From the NCBI GenBank assembly GCA_033182465.1, contig CP137319.1:434001-498000 (forward strand): a stretch of DNA of 64,000 bases. The letters run 5' to 3'. Of this stretch, positions 1 to 11,527 are shown in pieces. The first letter of the stretch is position 1, and each line of letters begins with the position of its first letter. A model generated the notes under the pieces. The model was not told the origin of the DNA. It did not search any database and was given only the letters and a program-made list of their open reading frames with translations. The position numbers were made by a program, and so were the translations under genes. This DNA is from Sanghuangporus weigelae. Its lineage: Eukaryota > Basidiomycota > Agaricomycetes > Hymenochaetales > Hymenochaetaceae.

Positions 1-1750
1 AGGGACCAGCCATGTGATAAGCTGAAGCCTGAAACACAGATTATTTTTGTCGAGTCGAGTTCGGTAACGCTTGGATTTGGAAATAAGAACGAACCCTAGA
101 GCTAATAGCGTATAGATGTAAATGATCAAATGCTCTCCGACCTATTCGGTGTGAGGTTATCCATCATCCTTGCGCGGAGATCAAAAAGAAAGCAAACCTT
201 CTGGTTTACCCATAACAATGCGACGCGACCCACGGTGAGACCTTGAGTGAGAGTTAGGAGTTCCATTCTCATGCTCTGACTGCCAACATCTACTTACCTC
301 CGAAGAAACCGGTGGAAATATAACCTGAAGACGCGCTCCCACCTCGATGCTTCTGGATATAAGACACAGTCCATCCTTGTTCACGAACATCAACTTGTCG
401 TTTCGAACTGTTGAAGGCTCTCACGCACCTCCTATGGTAAACTCGACTCCGACGTAGACCAGACTGAAGAGTGCTAAGAGATGAACAATCTTCTGTCCTA
501 GGATCTGTCTGTATTTGCTATGTTCACTTGTCCCCTGCACTGTCGGTTTTTCGCCTATCTCAACTAGACTGTCTGCGAGATGACTGATGTAAGATATGAA
601 TGCCTAATTCGCTAGAAATCTCACCATCTATATTCTTCCCCTTGAAAACCAGTATAAGGATTATCGTATTTATAATCGCAAGCCCAAGAGAGATAATGAA
701 ATGAAATGACCAATGCTGTGGCAATTGTGCGAATTGGGTAGCAGCGAAGGGAGAACACACAGCGCCAAACCCTGCAGAGGTAATAAGACGCGTTTGTCTT
801 AATCAGTTTCAGTTATAACTTACCGTACAGGGCGTGTATAATGCCCATCTTTGTGGACGAGTTTTCTGACAAGGCAGCGACAAAACTATTACTTTGTGCA
901 TCCTAGCATATCAAGTTAGCGCAGAGACTAAGTCCCGCGAGACTACGACTCGCCTGAAGCGATATCCCCCAACCATCTATAAGGAAAGCAATGCAGAATA
1001 CAGGAAACGGAAGAGCCGGTGACATCAGCACATATGCGACCATTTGTCCGATGGAGCCTGATTGCATACGATGAACAGGAGCGCTCAAGAAAACAGTCGA
1101 TATTACTGACCAAAAACGAGGACCTGTCAAATTTTGAAATATACAATCAAATGGATTGCATCATAAAAAAAATGAGGTGAAAAAGTACCTTCCCGAATCC
1201 AAATCTATCCGTTAAATATACATTCATAGACGCTCCCAAGAGAAATCCCTGATAGCAGATTGAGATTTCCGGAAGTAGGATAATAGTTCATAGCAGAGAA
1301 TTGATATGCTTACGACAGCGTTCATGATGAAGATCAGGGAGACAACTGCAAAGTTTACCTAGGAACGGGAAGTCAATAACTCAATGGCCGTTTGGTCAAT
1401 TGCTCTTGACGAACATCGTAAAATATCTGAAACCTAGGAATCAAAGACCCAACTGCCCCGCTATCCCAGCCAGCCAGGAATAGAGTAAAGCAAAGTGAGA
1501 AGAGCTGCATCCGCGCCTTCCGGATCACTTCCCTAGACTTGGGTGCCGTAGTGTTCTCCTCTGTCTTTTCGTTCAAGGCCTCTGCATCTTGCGTCACAAC
1601 GATTTCCTCTTTCACGTTTGAGATCTTTGAATCGCCGACATCGCTTTTGCTACGCGTGAAAGAGCCTCTAGGTCCTTGATCCATCACCGCAACGGCTTCA
1701 ACAGCAGTGCTTGCGGCTCTCGCATTGTTCTGCTCAGTTTCTCCAGACAT
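1..1750 (-). CDS. MFS transporter (Bsc6-like), 3' part cut by window edge
   Basis: Membrane transporter of the major facilitator superfamily; substrate unknown. The start is the ATG at 1750, followed by a hydrophilic N-terminus and the TM1 motif LFLAGWDSGAVGSLIPRFQI (exon 1, 1750-1415, phase 0). Later exons, joined by short introns, give VNFAVVSLIFIMNA, FLLGASMNVYLTDRFGFG, FPVFCIAFLIDGWGISLQA, FGAVCSPFAATQFAQLPQHW, LVYVGVEFTIGG, GGSASSGYISTGFFGG and LTVGRVALLWVNQK, all in the order and spacing of fungal Bsc6-type MFS proteins. At the left edge the reading is still open (LQLITWLVP), so the last few membrane helices lie outside. I count at least eight exons; an internal one is reached by skipping about 60 nt near 1075-1135, which restores the family reading. 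The TIR element at 1937-2594 lies about 190 bp upstream of the ATG. The family is sure; the transported compound is not inferable. Confidence 0.85.
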
Positions 1751-2972
1751 CTGAAGGCAGAGACGAGGAATACGCTGCAACTAAAGTCGAGTCTTGAGTA
1801 TTGTGGGATAGTTCCTAAAGAACAGAGGCATTCGGCATTGCAGTTAACCAGATTATGGAGAAAGAAGCAAATCGTGGGCTAAATGTAAAAATAAACCCGA
1901 TGAATTTCCGCAATACATACACGTGATGAAAACATACAGGCATTTACCAGTCCTTTGAACACCCAATACAGATCCACTCGTACACAACACCACAAACATT
2001 TAAAAAAAAATCTAATTACATATCTGAGTAGTCTGCTATGGAGGCTATATGCTGAAATTTTTTTGAGCTGTAAAATGTGCAGGAAAAATCAAATTGTGCG
2101 TGTGAAAAAAGTAGGGTAAATGTCACGAAATTAACTCCTTTGAACACCTTGTGACATAAGTGTCATGCTAGTCGCGAGATGAGAACTGCCGATTACGTAA
2201 TAATGTTGATAAGTCTGCCTGTCGCGCTTTTCAAGTCACCTTTATTGTATGCCTTATATTAATTCATTGGATAGCTCTTTCGCCACACAAACTAGGCTGC
2301 ATGTACTTACAGTAGTGGAGTACTAATATATCTGCTTTTGAGTCATGCTAAAAGCATGAATGAATAGAAAAATGCATCTGATTCATTGTTTCTCATTGAG
2401 TTTCACTGAAATTCAGCAGTAAATAATTTCTCTGTATTTAACGGGTCATAGTAATTTGCTGAAATTTCGCAGCATGACTCATGTGTATTCTGTCCACCTA
2501 TGATAAAATTTTCAAGTTGCAAATTGGAGGTTTGAGTGAGTAAATGTAGGGTGTTCAAAGGAAGGGTACTGTTTAAAGGACCAGTAAATGCCTGTATCTA
2601 ATAAATTATATAATTGTTTTAAATATACAAACGTTCAGCTTCTCTTTTGTTTGAGACAAAGCCCGTGCCGATATTTCTCTATGTACTTTTCACGTTCATG
2701 CCACGAATATACAAATAGCGACCTGCTCGGGCAGGGCAACACTAGCACAACAGCTGTAAACGCACAACGATGACAACAACTCGAAACTAATACTATGCAG
2801 AGCGTATGGATGAGCGAAGACTGAGTATGGATGGAAAGATAGCAATGCGATCACGATCAGATGAGTGACTGAGGAGAGAAGACAATTCGGGAGTAAATGA
2901 CCAATGAAGAATAGCTAGAAATTCGCCTCAAAGATCTCTGAACTTATCCGCCCCTCCCGCAGCTGCGGTATC
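1751..2972. other. Intergenic stretch carrying the TIR element
   Basis: Besides the 658-bp TIR element, this stretch holds the presumed promoter of the MFS gene (1751-1936) and the 3' flank of the R3H gene (2595-2972). I see no supported gene; short open frames here have no recognisable content. Confidence 0.6.
1937..2594. mobile_element. Non-autonomous TIR DNA element (MITE-like), 658 bp
   Basis: The two ends are inverted copies: the left end starts CAGGCATTTACCAGTCCTTT and the right end, reverse-complemented, starts CAGGCATTTACTGGTCCTTT, with two differences in these 20 bases. The similarity continues to GAACA. The dinucleotide TA flanks both ends (1935-1936 and 2595-2596), as expected for a TA target-site duplication of the Tc1/mariner or a similar superfamily. 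The subterminal motif CCTTTGAACACC recurs inside at about 2137-2148 and, inverted, at about 2549-2561. The interior is AT-rich and has no transposase reading frame, so it would need a transposase from elsewhere. It lies in the promoter of the MFS gene and downstream of the R3H gene. The assignment to a superfamily rests only on the 2-bp TA and is uncertain. Confidence 0.7.
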
Positions 2973-5900
2973 TCAAGCCTTTGATTCTTCAGACTGTCCG
3001 GATAGTACACTGTCCGGCCTAGGCGTATTTTCGATCTCACTTTCCGCACGCTGCGTCTGAATCCTCAATGACCCCATCTTGCCTACGAGAATGGCACTCG
3101 CGGCGGTGTCGCGAGGCTCGAGATGTTTTTCGAATGTATTCTCTAAAGATTCAGCCTTGCTCTCTGGAACATTTGCCTGACTCGAGGACTGCTGAGGTGA
3201 TGGAGTCTGGGAGATTCTCTTTGCACCTCCTCCCTTTGGATTATAAAGCTCGGCGTTGCTCTTAGGGGGAGGCCGCTCGAAACCGCGCTCATCATCCTCT
3301 GGACTGTTCGCAGGTGGATGATTGAACAGTGCAGAACCATACGAATTGCCTTGTGACTGATTAAGGTGTCCAGGATTGGGTGATAGAACAGCACGGGCAG
3401 CAGGGCTCGTGTTAGACCACGCGCTACCAGGAGCGGGCGATTTCCCGGATGTAGCGCTCGAAAGCGGAGGAAAATCAGTCGGCTGAAGATGGATTGGTGG
3501 TCTTTGTTGTGGAGACGGCAGGTGATTATTCTGCAGCGGTTGTGGAGGGCGCGCAGGAGACATTGTACGAGAATTATTATTACTGTCGTGCCTGTGACGA
3601 ACCGCAGGATGCAAAGTCGGCTGCGCCTTCATACCAGCCGCCCAATCGGGTCTTGGGGGCAAAGGATGCACCGGGGGAGTGGAATTATTGTATGTTCGTC
3701 GAGATGAGGACGAGCTAGTCGAAGATGACTAATGATCAACGAATGATCGACGAGGCAAATCATGTAACAGTCATCCGAAGTGGAGACCATCAGCGGACCC
3801 GAATAATATAGAGCTCTATAAAAAGTGACTCACCGCTACGGAAGCTGTCTCGTCTCCTGGAGTTCTATATCCGCTACTGTTTGACGATGCTCCAGATGTA
3901 CGACGCATCGAGCTCAAACGTGGTCCGACAGAATCTCCTGCTCCAGGGCCGTTTTGCAACCCGGGCCCAGACAAGCTTGCACGAATTCCTGGACCAGAGC
4001 CAATACTCCATGCCCCACGAGTAGGTGGCAAACCTCGTCTATTACCGGCCCCACCATTCAGATGGTTTGGAAAGCCGCCGCTACTCCCATTGCTGCTCGT
4101 GTGCCGAGAAAGGGTGGGAGATGGACTACCTTTACCACTCGATGGTCCACTGGGCATGCCACGGTCAGACCCATTCCCATTCGTGGAAGGAAGCTCGACA
4201 GGAAAATTCGGCTGAGAGTGTGGATGCAGAGTAGGAGGGTGAGCTTGGGGAGGCGGTTGAAAGTAGGGTGGGTATCCAGAGTAAGGCACCGCACCAGGAG
4301 GTAAATACGGCGGATACGGATACACTATGGGTGGAGGACCTTGGACAGGCGGAGACTGGCTCTGGTTATGTCCAGGTGTGGATGGAGGTTGATTTTCCAA
4401 AGGATGGCGCGACTGCTGATTCTGAGGATGATGCGGCTGTATCCATCCGAATGTGTTTGGACCCATGAAAGGCACGCTCGCCGAATGTTGAGGGTATCCT
4501 TCTACTGGTCCAGTCACAGGGCTCGACGGACTGGAATTTGAATGAGGAGGTTGTGGGGGCGGGGGCAGAGGTGGACCTGCGTAAGGATACTGAGGAAAAT
4601 ACTGATATTGCGCCAAGTAGGGTGGGTTTGCGGTCGGCACCGGTCCTGCGTTCTGAGGAGGTTGGTGTGCAAAGTACATCGCATACGGAGGAGCTGCATA
4701 GCCCATTGGAGGGGGCATAAATCCGTGCTGTTCATAACCTTGAGTTTGCGCAGGAGGTTCATAGAGAGACGGAAACGTAAAAGCAGGAGAAGCCCCGCCA
4801 GACGCGCGCTCGTTTCCCGATCCTTGAGTGTTGAAGGGAGGGAGAGAACGCGTGGAGTCCGCCGAGTTGAAGCCAGAATCGCCAGCTCGCCGTCTATCCG
4901 TACCAGGAACGGAAAATTCACTTTCAGTTGGCGCAGTACTTGCGCCATCGTCCATATCGCTGATGCTGCTGCAACCTGCACCGCCACTCTGGGACCCTGA
5001 ACCTGATGCCAGACTGAGAGTCGAAGAGGACGCACTCGTGTCCCGTTCTTTTGCTTTCTCCTTTTCTTCAAAATTCATGAAGATTCGAGAGCGTGCCGCT
5101 TCGTATGCAGCCTCGCGCTCTTGAATCGTCATGCGCTTCTTACTGGTTGTGCTTCTACTGCCTAGACTCCCGGATTCTGAAGGGCCAGGGTCAGAAAGCT
5201 CACCATCTTCGCCAGCAGTAGAACCAGGACGCGAGATGGATGACTTCTGCCGGCGACGGTCAATGTCTGATCGCCTCATCATAATTTTGAATGTCGGATG
5301 ATTTGTGTGTTCCGCAGGGACTAACTCGAATATGCGTCGCAGTGGACTAGGGATAACATCCATCAGTATTTCGCCATCGGAAGCTTTCAGGGTCATACAT
5401 ACATCCTTCCTTCTGAAGTGATCGAGACGGTCATATCCCGAGCTCCAGACTTGTCACGAGGAGTAGCATCATTCTCAGGGGCGAGCCTGTAATACTGTGC
5501 GCATCGGTGAACCAAGAGTCTCTGATACTGATTCTCGGGCGACACAGTAAATTTGAACCTTGAACTGTGGCTAGACACGGAAATCATTAGCTTCAATCGC
5601 AAACGAAAGGTGGAAGTTGCCACGACAATAGTTTTCAAGAGAGAGAAGCATGGTCTTATCGTCAGTTAAGGATCGCTTGAAACAATTCTTAACAACCAGC
5701 TAAGCTTTGAAAGTTACGGACTCGTAACAAGCTCGTTTTACCGCAACAACATCAATAGCGTTTTTTTAAGGTCGAAAAGAAGCCTTATATCGCCAATACG
5801 ATACTTGTCTACCCAGACATGGGTAATTTGGGCGCTTATTTCTCCACCCGCTCCCCCTCTTCTACAAAGCCACGAGAAAATGACGATACTCACTCCTTTT

Positions 5901-6225
5901 CTCTAATCAGAGTCTCCATCTGTTCACCAAGCTTCAGTACAAATAATCTGTCCTTGCTTTTGAGAGCCTCGATGATCTGCGCATCAACGTCGGGGGTAGA
6001 CTTTCCGCTGCCGTCCGCACTGCCTTCGGCCTGTGGCATAACATCGCTTGAGCTACGTGGAGGCGACGATTGAGAAGATGACGACCGTAGAGGAGGCTGG
6101 ACGTCCGTCAACCTGTCCACCGAGCCATATGCATGGCTTATGTTCCGGGAGCTAGAGGTGGAGCTGGCACGAGAGGAACCGGGGATTGAGCTTAGAACTG
6201 ACACGGGTGCTGTGAGCGGTGCCAT
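2973..6225 (-). CDS. R3H and SUZ domain RNA-binding protein
   Basis: Probable cytoplasmic single-stranded RNA/DNA-binding protein. Four exons fit exactly in phase: 6225-5894, 5570-5403, 5346-3834, 3728-2973, giving 922 aa. Exon 1 ends in a helical segment (QIIEALKSKDRLFVLKLGEQ) that leads into the R3H domain of exon 2 (NQYQRLLVHRCAQYYRL, about residues 120-165). Exon 3 starts RIPLRRIFELVPAEH, completing the fold. It carries a SUZ motif (MTIQEREAAYEAARSRIFMN, about residues 225-250), then long Pro/Gln/Ser/Tyr-rich disorder. Exon 4 is also low-complexity. The ATG at 6225 was chosen because it precedes the Ser-rich N-terminus; an in-frame ATG at 6285 is possible. The first intron (5571-5893) is long for this genome; its acceptor could also be 6 nt further in. 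The same architecture is known in fungal and animal R3H-domain proteins (R3HDM/ARPP21 type). The disordered tail suggests condensate or mRNP association; that is inference. Confidence 0.88.
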
Positions 6226-6814
6226 CAGGTCCGGTGAGGAGCAAATGAAGGGTTCTTCTATATAGGATAGATACAAAGAACACATCTCAAGTTAGCTTCT
6301 CTTCCTTCAAGGCGAGCAGAAAAGATAAAAATGGATTTGAAGACATGAAGAATACACACCTCGCGACATCGTAGTGGTCAGTGGGTGATGTCGAGCAACA
6401 AAGTAAAAGGAATAAAAACGATCTTGACGATGCAGGTGAGTCTTGTACAATGTTGATGGAAGAGTCTATGAGCAAGAAACGGCTCTATGGCTGCATGCTT
6501 TGCGGGTTCATCACACGACAGACGACGTCGAGGGCAAAAGCTGTAAGTGTAACTTGTGTCCTTGAAGTAACGCAGTTACGGTCCATCTCGGCATGTTCCG
6601 GAAAGGGTCCTCATACGTTACGTTAGATCCGCATGATGATCTTTGTCCGTAGCAAATCATTCATCTTCATGTGTATGCATACAGTTAGATGCTGCGCAAA
6701 TTATATGATACACTTCGTAACGACACGATAGCAACATAGCATGTAAGGAAAGCGAAGTCTACGACTGCGCACGGAGGGCTCACAGCTCCGGCGCCATCTA
6801 ATCTATGCAATTCA
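6226..6814. other. Intergenic, between two minus-strand genes
   Basis: This holds the presumed promoter of the R3H-SUZ gene and the 3' flank of the vacuolar amino acid transporter. No supported gene or repeat is visible. Confidence 0.5.
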
Positions 6815-8773
6815 TCAAACCCCAGTTGGCTGGAAGACTTGGTAAATGTTGAAAGATAAGCTGCGGCGCAACCACAGTAATTCTCAGCACGTATGATAAC
6901 TGCGTAGGTTGAGCGCCGTGACTCACCAGAACACGAAGATGAACCCTCCGTAGATGGCGAGCGCCAACGCTGCCCGGTTCAAGAACTTGCTAACGTTTAG
7001 ATCATTCTGCGTAAGCTATTGCGGACAGTCAGCCAAAGAGAGATACCAGAAACATGAACGCCTCACCTTCCAGAAAAATAGCCCCGGGAGAATGAACGAT
7101 ATGGTCGTTGAACCGGTTGATCCAACAAATGAAAGAACTAGATGAGACATTCCCAGTGAGAGACATGATACCCTGAAGTAAGTGAACCAAGATAACGTAC
7201 CGAGCTGTAGATCATCCACGAAGAAAGCGATCGAGAACCCGCATGCAATTATAGCCGCAGTCAACAACGTATGCTTCGAAGGGCTCATCTCGTGTGGTAC
7301 ATGATCTGGGTCAAAGACGTCGCTTTCGTCGTCATCTGCAGATGCCTTGCGATGAATTAGGGCTTCCCCATCGTGGAAGACCTTGTCTAGGCAATTGCGA
7401 CAAGGGTGTACTTGTAAAGGATACGAGAACAAAACAAGAATGACTATAGCAAGTTGTCCGACAGCGATGAAAAGAGAAGTCGAGGGATACATAGCAATGA
7501 TATTCGCTCCAACCTACACGACGAGGTGAACAAGACTTGAGTATTCCGATGGAATTCCAGACTTACATTCGAACCGAAAGTGAGATATCCAAATACTGCG
7601 ATAATCTCATATGTGATAGCAGCGGAGCCAATCGCGCTGCCAATGACAATATTCATACGTTTCTGATCGTTTGTCTTAAGTTCGTTGTAAAGTGGGAAGA
7701 GCTGGCAAAAAATGTGGATTAGAATCCAGAACGTATATTGAAGGGCGAACTTACATTCTGGGCACAAGTAAACGCGAAGACCTGCACCGGGAACGTCGAA
7801 ATGAAGTTGGGAGTAAAATGTATGAGATGTATCTCGCCACGCAAAGGGATTCCACTTGGCGGATTGACGTAGCAGACGATGACGATCAAAACAAGATATG
7901 CTAAGTAAGGAGTGCTAAGTGAAAGAATTATGTGAATGCAACTAGTAAAGCTGCATACCGACGGAGAAAAGAGCAACATAGCTAGTGTGTCTAAGACTGT
8001 CTAGCTTCCGGAGGAAACATAAAGGAATGAGGATGGCCATAAAGAGAGATATCCAGACCCGACCAGAAACAGCCCATGCAGGCGGCTCTACGTCTGGTGA
8101 GGTGAGGTCATGATACAATGATTGAACCACGCTAGGCATTAGGGACTTGATGATGATCAGATAGCTAAACTTTCATGAGGCCATGTCTGTAGACCAAAGC
8201 CGGCACGGTGGGCGCACCTGATGGACACGCCGAAACATTTCGTAGCAATGGCCGCATCGAAGAATACAGCCGCATTGGGAAAAGTAAGCTTCGCAACGGC
8301 AAAGAAGCTCGAGCTGCGATGGGAAGTATAAGCCGCACATCGCGAAAGTAGATATAACCCGAATGCAGCGATGAAGCCGCAAAGAACGCAGCTTATCATC
8401 CCGGGAATTATCCCCGCAGAAGCCATCGCCTATAGTACACAGGCCCAGTCAAGCAATCGTACATAAACAGAAAATAAAGAGCCATCGGTACTACTCACCA
8501 AGGGGAACGTGAGCATCCCTAGAGCCGAAGACAAGCATCTCAGTCGATTGCCTGAATTAAGAACTGCAACATAAACGTACCGCTCCCAATAATGGTATTC
8601 GCAAGGTTGCCCGTACTGCTAACCAAGCTCGCGACGCCTTCCCTTTTCTGCGCCGCTGGCCTTTGCGAAGCGTGATCGCCTAACAGAGCGCTACTCTCAC
8701 CGGTGTGAGGTTCATCATGAACACGTTCGCGAGATTCGTCGTGGTCTTTAGACACGCCGTACGTCTGCACCAT
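6815..8773 (-). CDS. Vacuolar amino acid transporter, AVT/AAAP family
   Basis: Amino acid/H+ transporter of the AAAP family, most like yeast vacuolar Avt5/6/7. The ATG at 8773 opens a hydrophilic N-terminus rich in acidic residues, then VSSTGNLANTIIGSG, GMLTFPLAMASAGIIPG (TM1-TM2, typical of the family), FGLYLLSRCAAYT, YLIIIKSLMPSVVQSLYHDL, WISLFMAILIPLCFLRKLDS, TPNFISTFPVQVFAFTCAQN, LFPLYNELK, GYLTFGSNVGANI, FSYPLQVHPCRNCLDK and FVGSTGSTTISFILPGLFFW. The last two exons give NDLNVSKFLNRAALALAIYG and CLSFNIYQVFQPTGV followed by the stop at 6815-6817. Verified boundaries include exon 1 8773-8581, a 20-nt exon 8518-8499, and exon 3 from 8429. There are about nine exons. The 20-nt exon carries the conserved GMLTFP motif and is easy for gene finders to miss. 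Substrate range is inference from the family. Confidence 0.87.
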
Positions 8774-9133
8774 CTCGAATGCGTCTTCCGAGTCACTAAT
8801 AATTGCACTCTATACAATTTCTAAACCGATGTATTGAAACGAATCGATGTGAAGGAGCGTCAAGACTTGAACGATTCGGTGTCAGCGCTGTCTCACTGGC
8901 ATGTGAGAGTTAGATAATCGTGGAACTTCACTTGCTTACCGAAGCATTAGAAACCGGTTACGATTATAATCGTTAACATCACATCGCAACAATATTTTGA
9001 AGTACAGTAGTTTTCAACTACAACCGATTTACTACATCTAGTAAACGTGCAAAGACGCCCTCTGGAATATAAATTACAATGAGGAAAAATACCGACAAGT
9101 CTATTTAGATGAACGCTCTATCATGATGGACTT
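8774..9133. other. Intergenic, AVT promoter and 3' flank of next gene
   Basis: Contains the upstream region of the amino acid transporter and an AT-rich 3' flank. Nothing else is supported. Confidence 0.5.
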
Positions 9134-10520
9134 CTAGGACTGGTAATGTAAGAAAATAAAATGGTGAGCAAAGAAATCTAGGTTCATCATTGACATGACA
9201 TCCCTTCTACCACAAACAATGCTCGGCTCATTGTGCAAAAGCTGGTTGACACACGGACACATCAGATGCAGATCGATGGAGAGCCCGCAATGCAGGGCCA
9301 GTGCTGTTCGGGGTAAACGTATTTCGACTTTGTAATTAAAAAGCCGGCATGTTATTGCATAACCTCCGGGCTCCTCGTCCCTGGTCGAGTCTCTATCCAG
9401 AGCTGGACCTTTGAATTTCTGGTCCGAATGATCAGCTAGCCGAATTGTGAATGAATATGCTGGAGGCTCTAAGGGCGCTGCCTCGGCTGGACACACGTCG
9501 CATCTAATCCGACCTCTAGGACCGCTTCCGACGTCATTTACAGACGAGGGAGAAGTTTCTGCTGCTATCTGAGCCATTGCGGACCTCACGCCTTCTGCGA
9601 CAAATCAGCACTTTGTCTGCTTATAGCCAATGGTGGACGAACTGTACCGAGTGTTTTTTCAATCTTTTCCGTGGATGACTGAACTGTCTCTGTCAACTTT
9701 TCCGCTGATGACTGAAATGTACTCGTGGATGATCGGAACGTGTCCTCCATTTTTTCCGCAGATAACTCGACTGTTTCTTTCAGAGTCTGCATGTCCAAGC
9801 GCAGTTGGATGGACGACTTCATCTAAATACTAATAGTCAGAAGAAAACATTGCCGAAAAGTAGATGCGCCGTAATGTACAGTCAACATTTTAATCGTCTC
9901 GTCAAACTCGGAACCAAACTCCACAATGCGTTCATAATCGGAGCTGCACTGTATAAACCGCAAAAGCTTGCAACCTTTCGATTTAGTCTTCCTCCCGACA
10001 AAGTCGTCAATTTCCTGCAAAATCCTGCTGCCCTGAGTGTTTTAATTCAGATCCAATGGAGGTCCAATGACGTACTTTACGATTCGATGAAGATCCTCTA
10101 GCAGATCTGGCGTCTCGGCCACGTAGGGATGTTCCAAGACAGTAATAATCATGCCGAATACATGACTGATTTTACGGCAGAGTTCCGTCTTCCCTGCTTC
10201 CCAGGCGCGAGCTTGCTGCAAATGGTGGCAAAAAAATCAAAGTGCGATGATCACGACATAAACAGAGATTGACGTACCTCAATTCTATCAATAAGCTCAA
10301 CTCCCACGTCAAGCAATGCCTGTATGGTCGAGCCGAATGGAACAGCAATGACGAAGGGCCGCAGAGCTAAAATGCAAGTTCTTGTTGTGGAGATTGCCCT
10401 TCTCGAGGAACCGTCCCCTATGAACTTCTGACAACGAAATGCACACCAAAGCAATGAGCGGCAAACGCGCATGTGACCAAAAATGCAAGCAAGTACCACT
10501 TTACTACTCTTGACAGGCAT
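9134..10520 (-). CDS. Protein with MLKL-NTD-like helical domain and amphipathic repeats
   Basis: Six exons join in phase: 10520-10500, 10427-10278, 10215-10076, 10027-9880, 9822-9648, 9594-9134, coding 364 aa. Residues about 25-160 (PFGSTIQALLDVGVELIDRI, QARAWEAGKTELCRKISHVF, PDLLEDLHRIVNRILQEIDD, IQCSSDYERIVEFGSEFDET) have the helix pattern and Leu/Cys/Trp spacing of the four-helix N-terminal adaptor found on many basidiomycete STAND and kinase proteins, annotated as MLKL-NTD-like. This is followed by a Ser/Thr/Glu/Lys helix with repeated S[AT]EK[MLI]xxT units (SAEKMEDT, SAEKLTET, STEKIEKT). The last ~150 residues match nothing I know and contain several Cys (for example IRCDVCPAE) and a hydrophobic, Met-rich tail. 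No NACHT or kinase domain follows. The very short first exon makes the start uncertain. A role in regulated cell death or incompatibility is only inference. Confidence 0.6.
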
Positions 10521-11527
10521 ACGCAAAATCGAGAAGAAGGATCTTGAACTAGGAAGCGCTTCAGGGTAGCTTTATACCTCACTGCCGTTGTTAGAGGCGA
10601 TAGCCGCTTGTGACAACCTCAAACGGAATATTTGAGGCGCATACTTCATGAGAATGCCAAAGCAAGATGTTCTACTATTGTAATCAAGGATTCGCATCCT
10701 CCAGAGGCGAGAAGCTACTGGGATTGGTTGACTCGATTGAACTTATAAGACAGCCGCATGATACGGAATGCATAGCATAGCAATGACTCTTTAGGTGCGC
10801 CAGTTATTGTTAGAGCTGATCATCCTGCGAGTTGGCCGAGCCGACGGAGTAGAAATAGTTTGATCTTCAAACCAAAGGCGCTTTCCGAATGTAGCAAATT
10901 CCCGAAGCGCTCACTGGCACCGTCCAGAAAGTGCAGAGAATTGCTTCATCAAATCAAAGATCAGGAGAGACACTAGCAGAGAACCTGTCTGAAGCACGCA
11001 GGGCATCATCAATACGTCGCAAAAGATGAATCACGGCGCACTTTTATCCCAATTCGAGGACAGCTCCATCCATATTAGTTAGTTCACGATATTGCCTTTG
11101 AAGCCCACTTTTCCCCAAACCCATCTTCCTCGGCCGCGGCCGAAGAGTTGTGTGCCGCAAATAGAGTACGTTCAGGTCCTGGAGCAGGACACCGGATGTC
11201 CTCGTATGTAATTCTCACCGCGATGAATGGCTTGTTGGAGATCTTGAAACATCATGGTAATATAGGGCCTCAGGATAGTCGCGGGGAGTATGATATGTTG
11301 AGAGCTTCACTTTATATCTTCTCTGAGGTTCAAGGTCAGGGCTGCGGGATTACCTTTAGTTTCCCACGGCTATTACGTCCGACTCAATAGTTACTTACTA
11401 TCTGTACACCAATGAAGAATATGAAGCATTTATTAGGAGGAACAGACCTACATATAACTACTGTGCATTCTATCACGATGAAAGCGATTAAATGTAGTCT
11501 ATTCTGAGTATTATTTGCGCATTTTTT
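10521..11527. other. Intergenic, about 1 kb, no gene seen
   Basis: Lies between the presumed promoter of the MLKL-NTD-like gene and the 3' end of the aspartic protease gene. The longest open frame (about 80 codons near 11148) has no recognisable motif. No repeat structure is seen. Confidence 0.45.
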
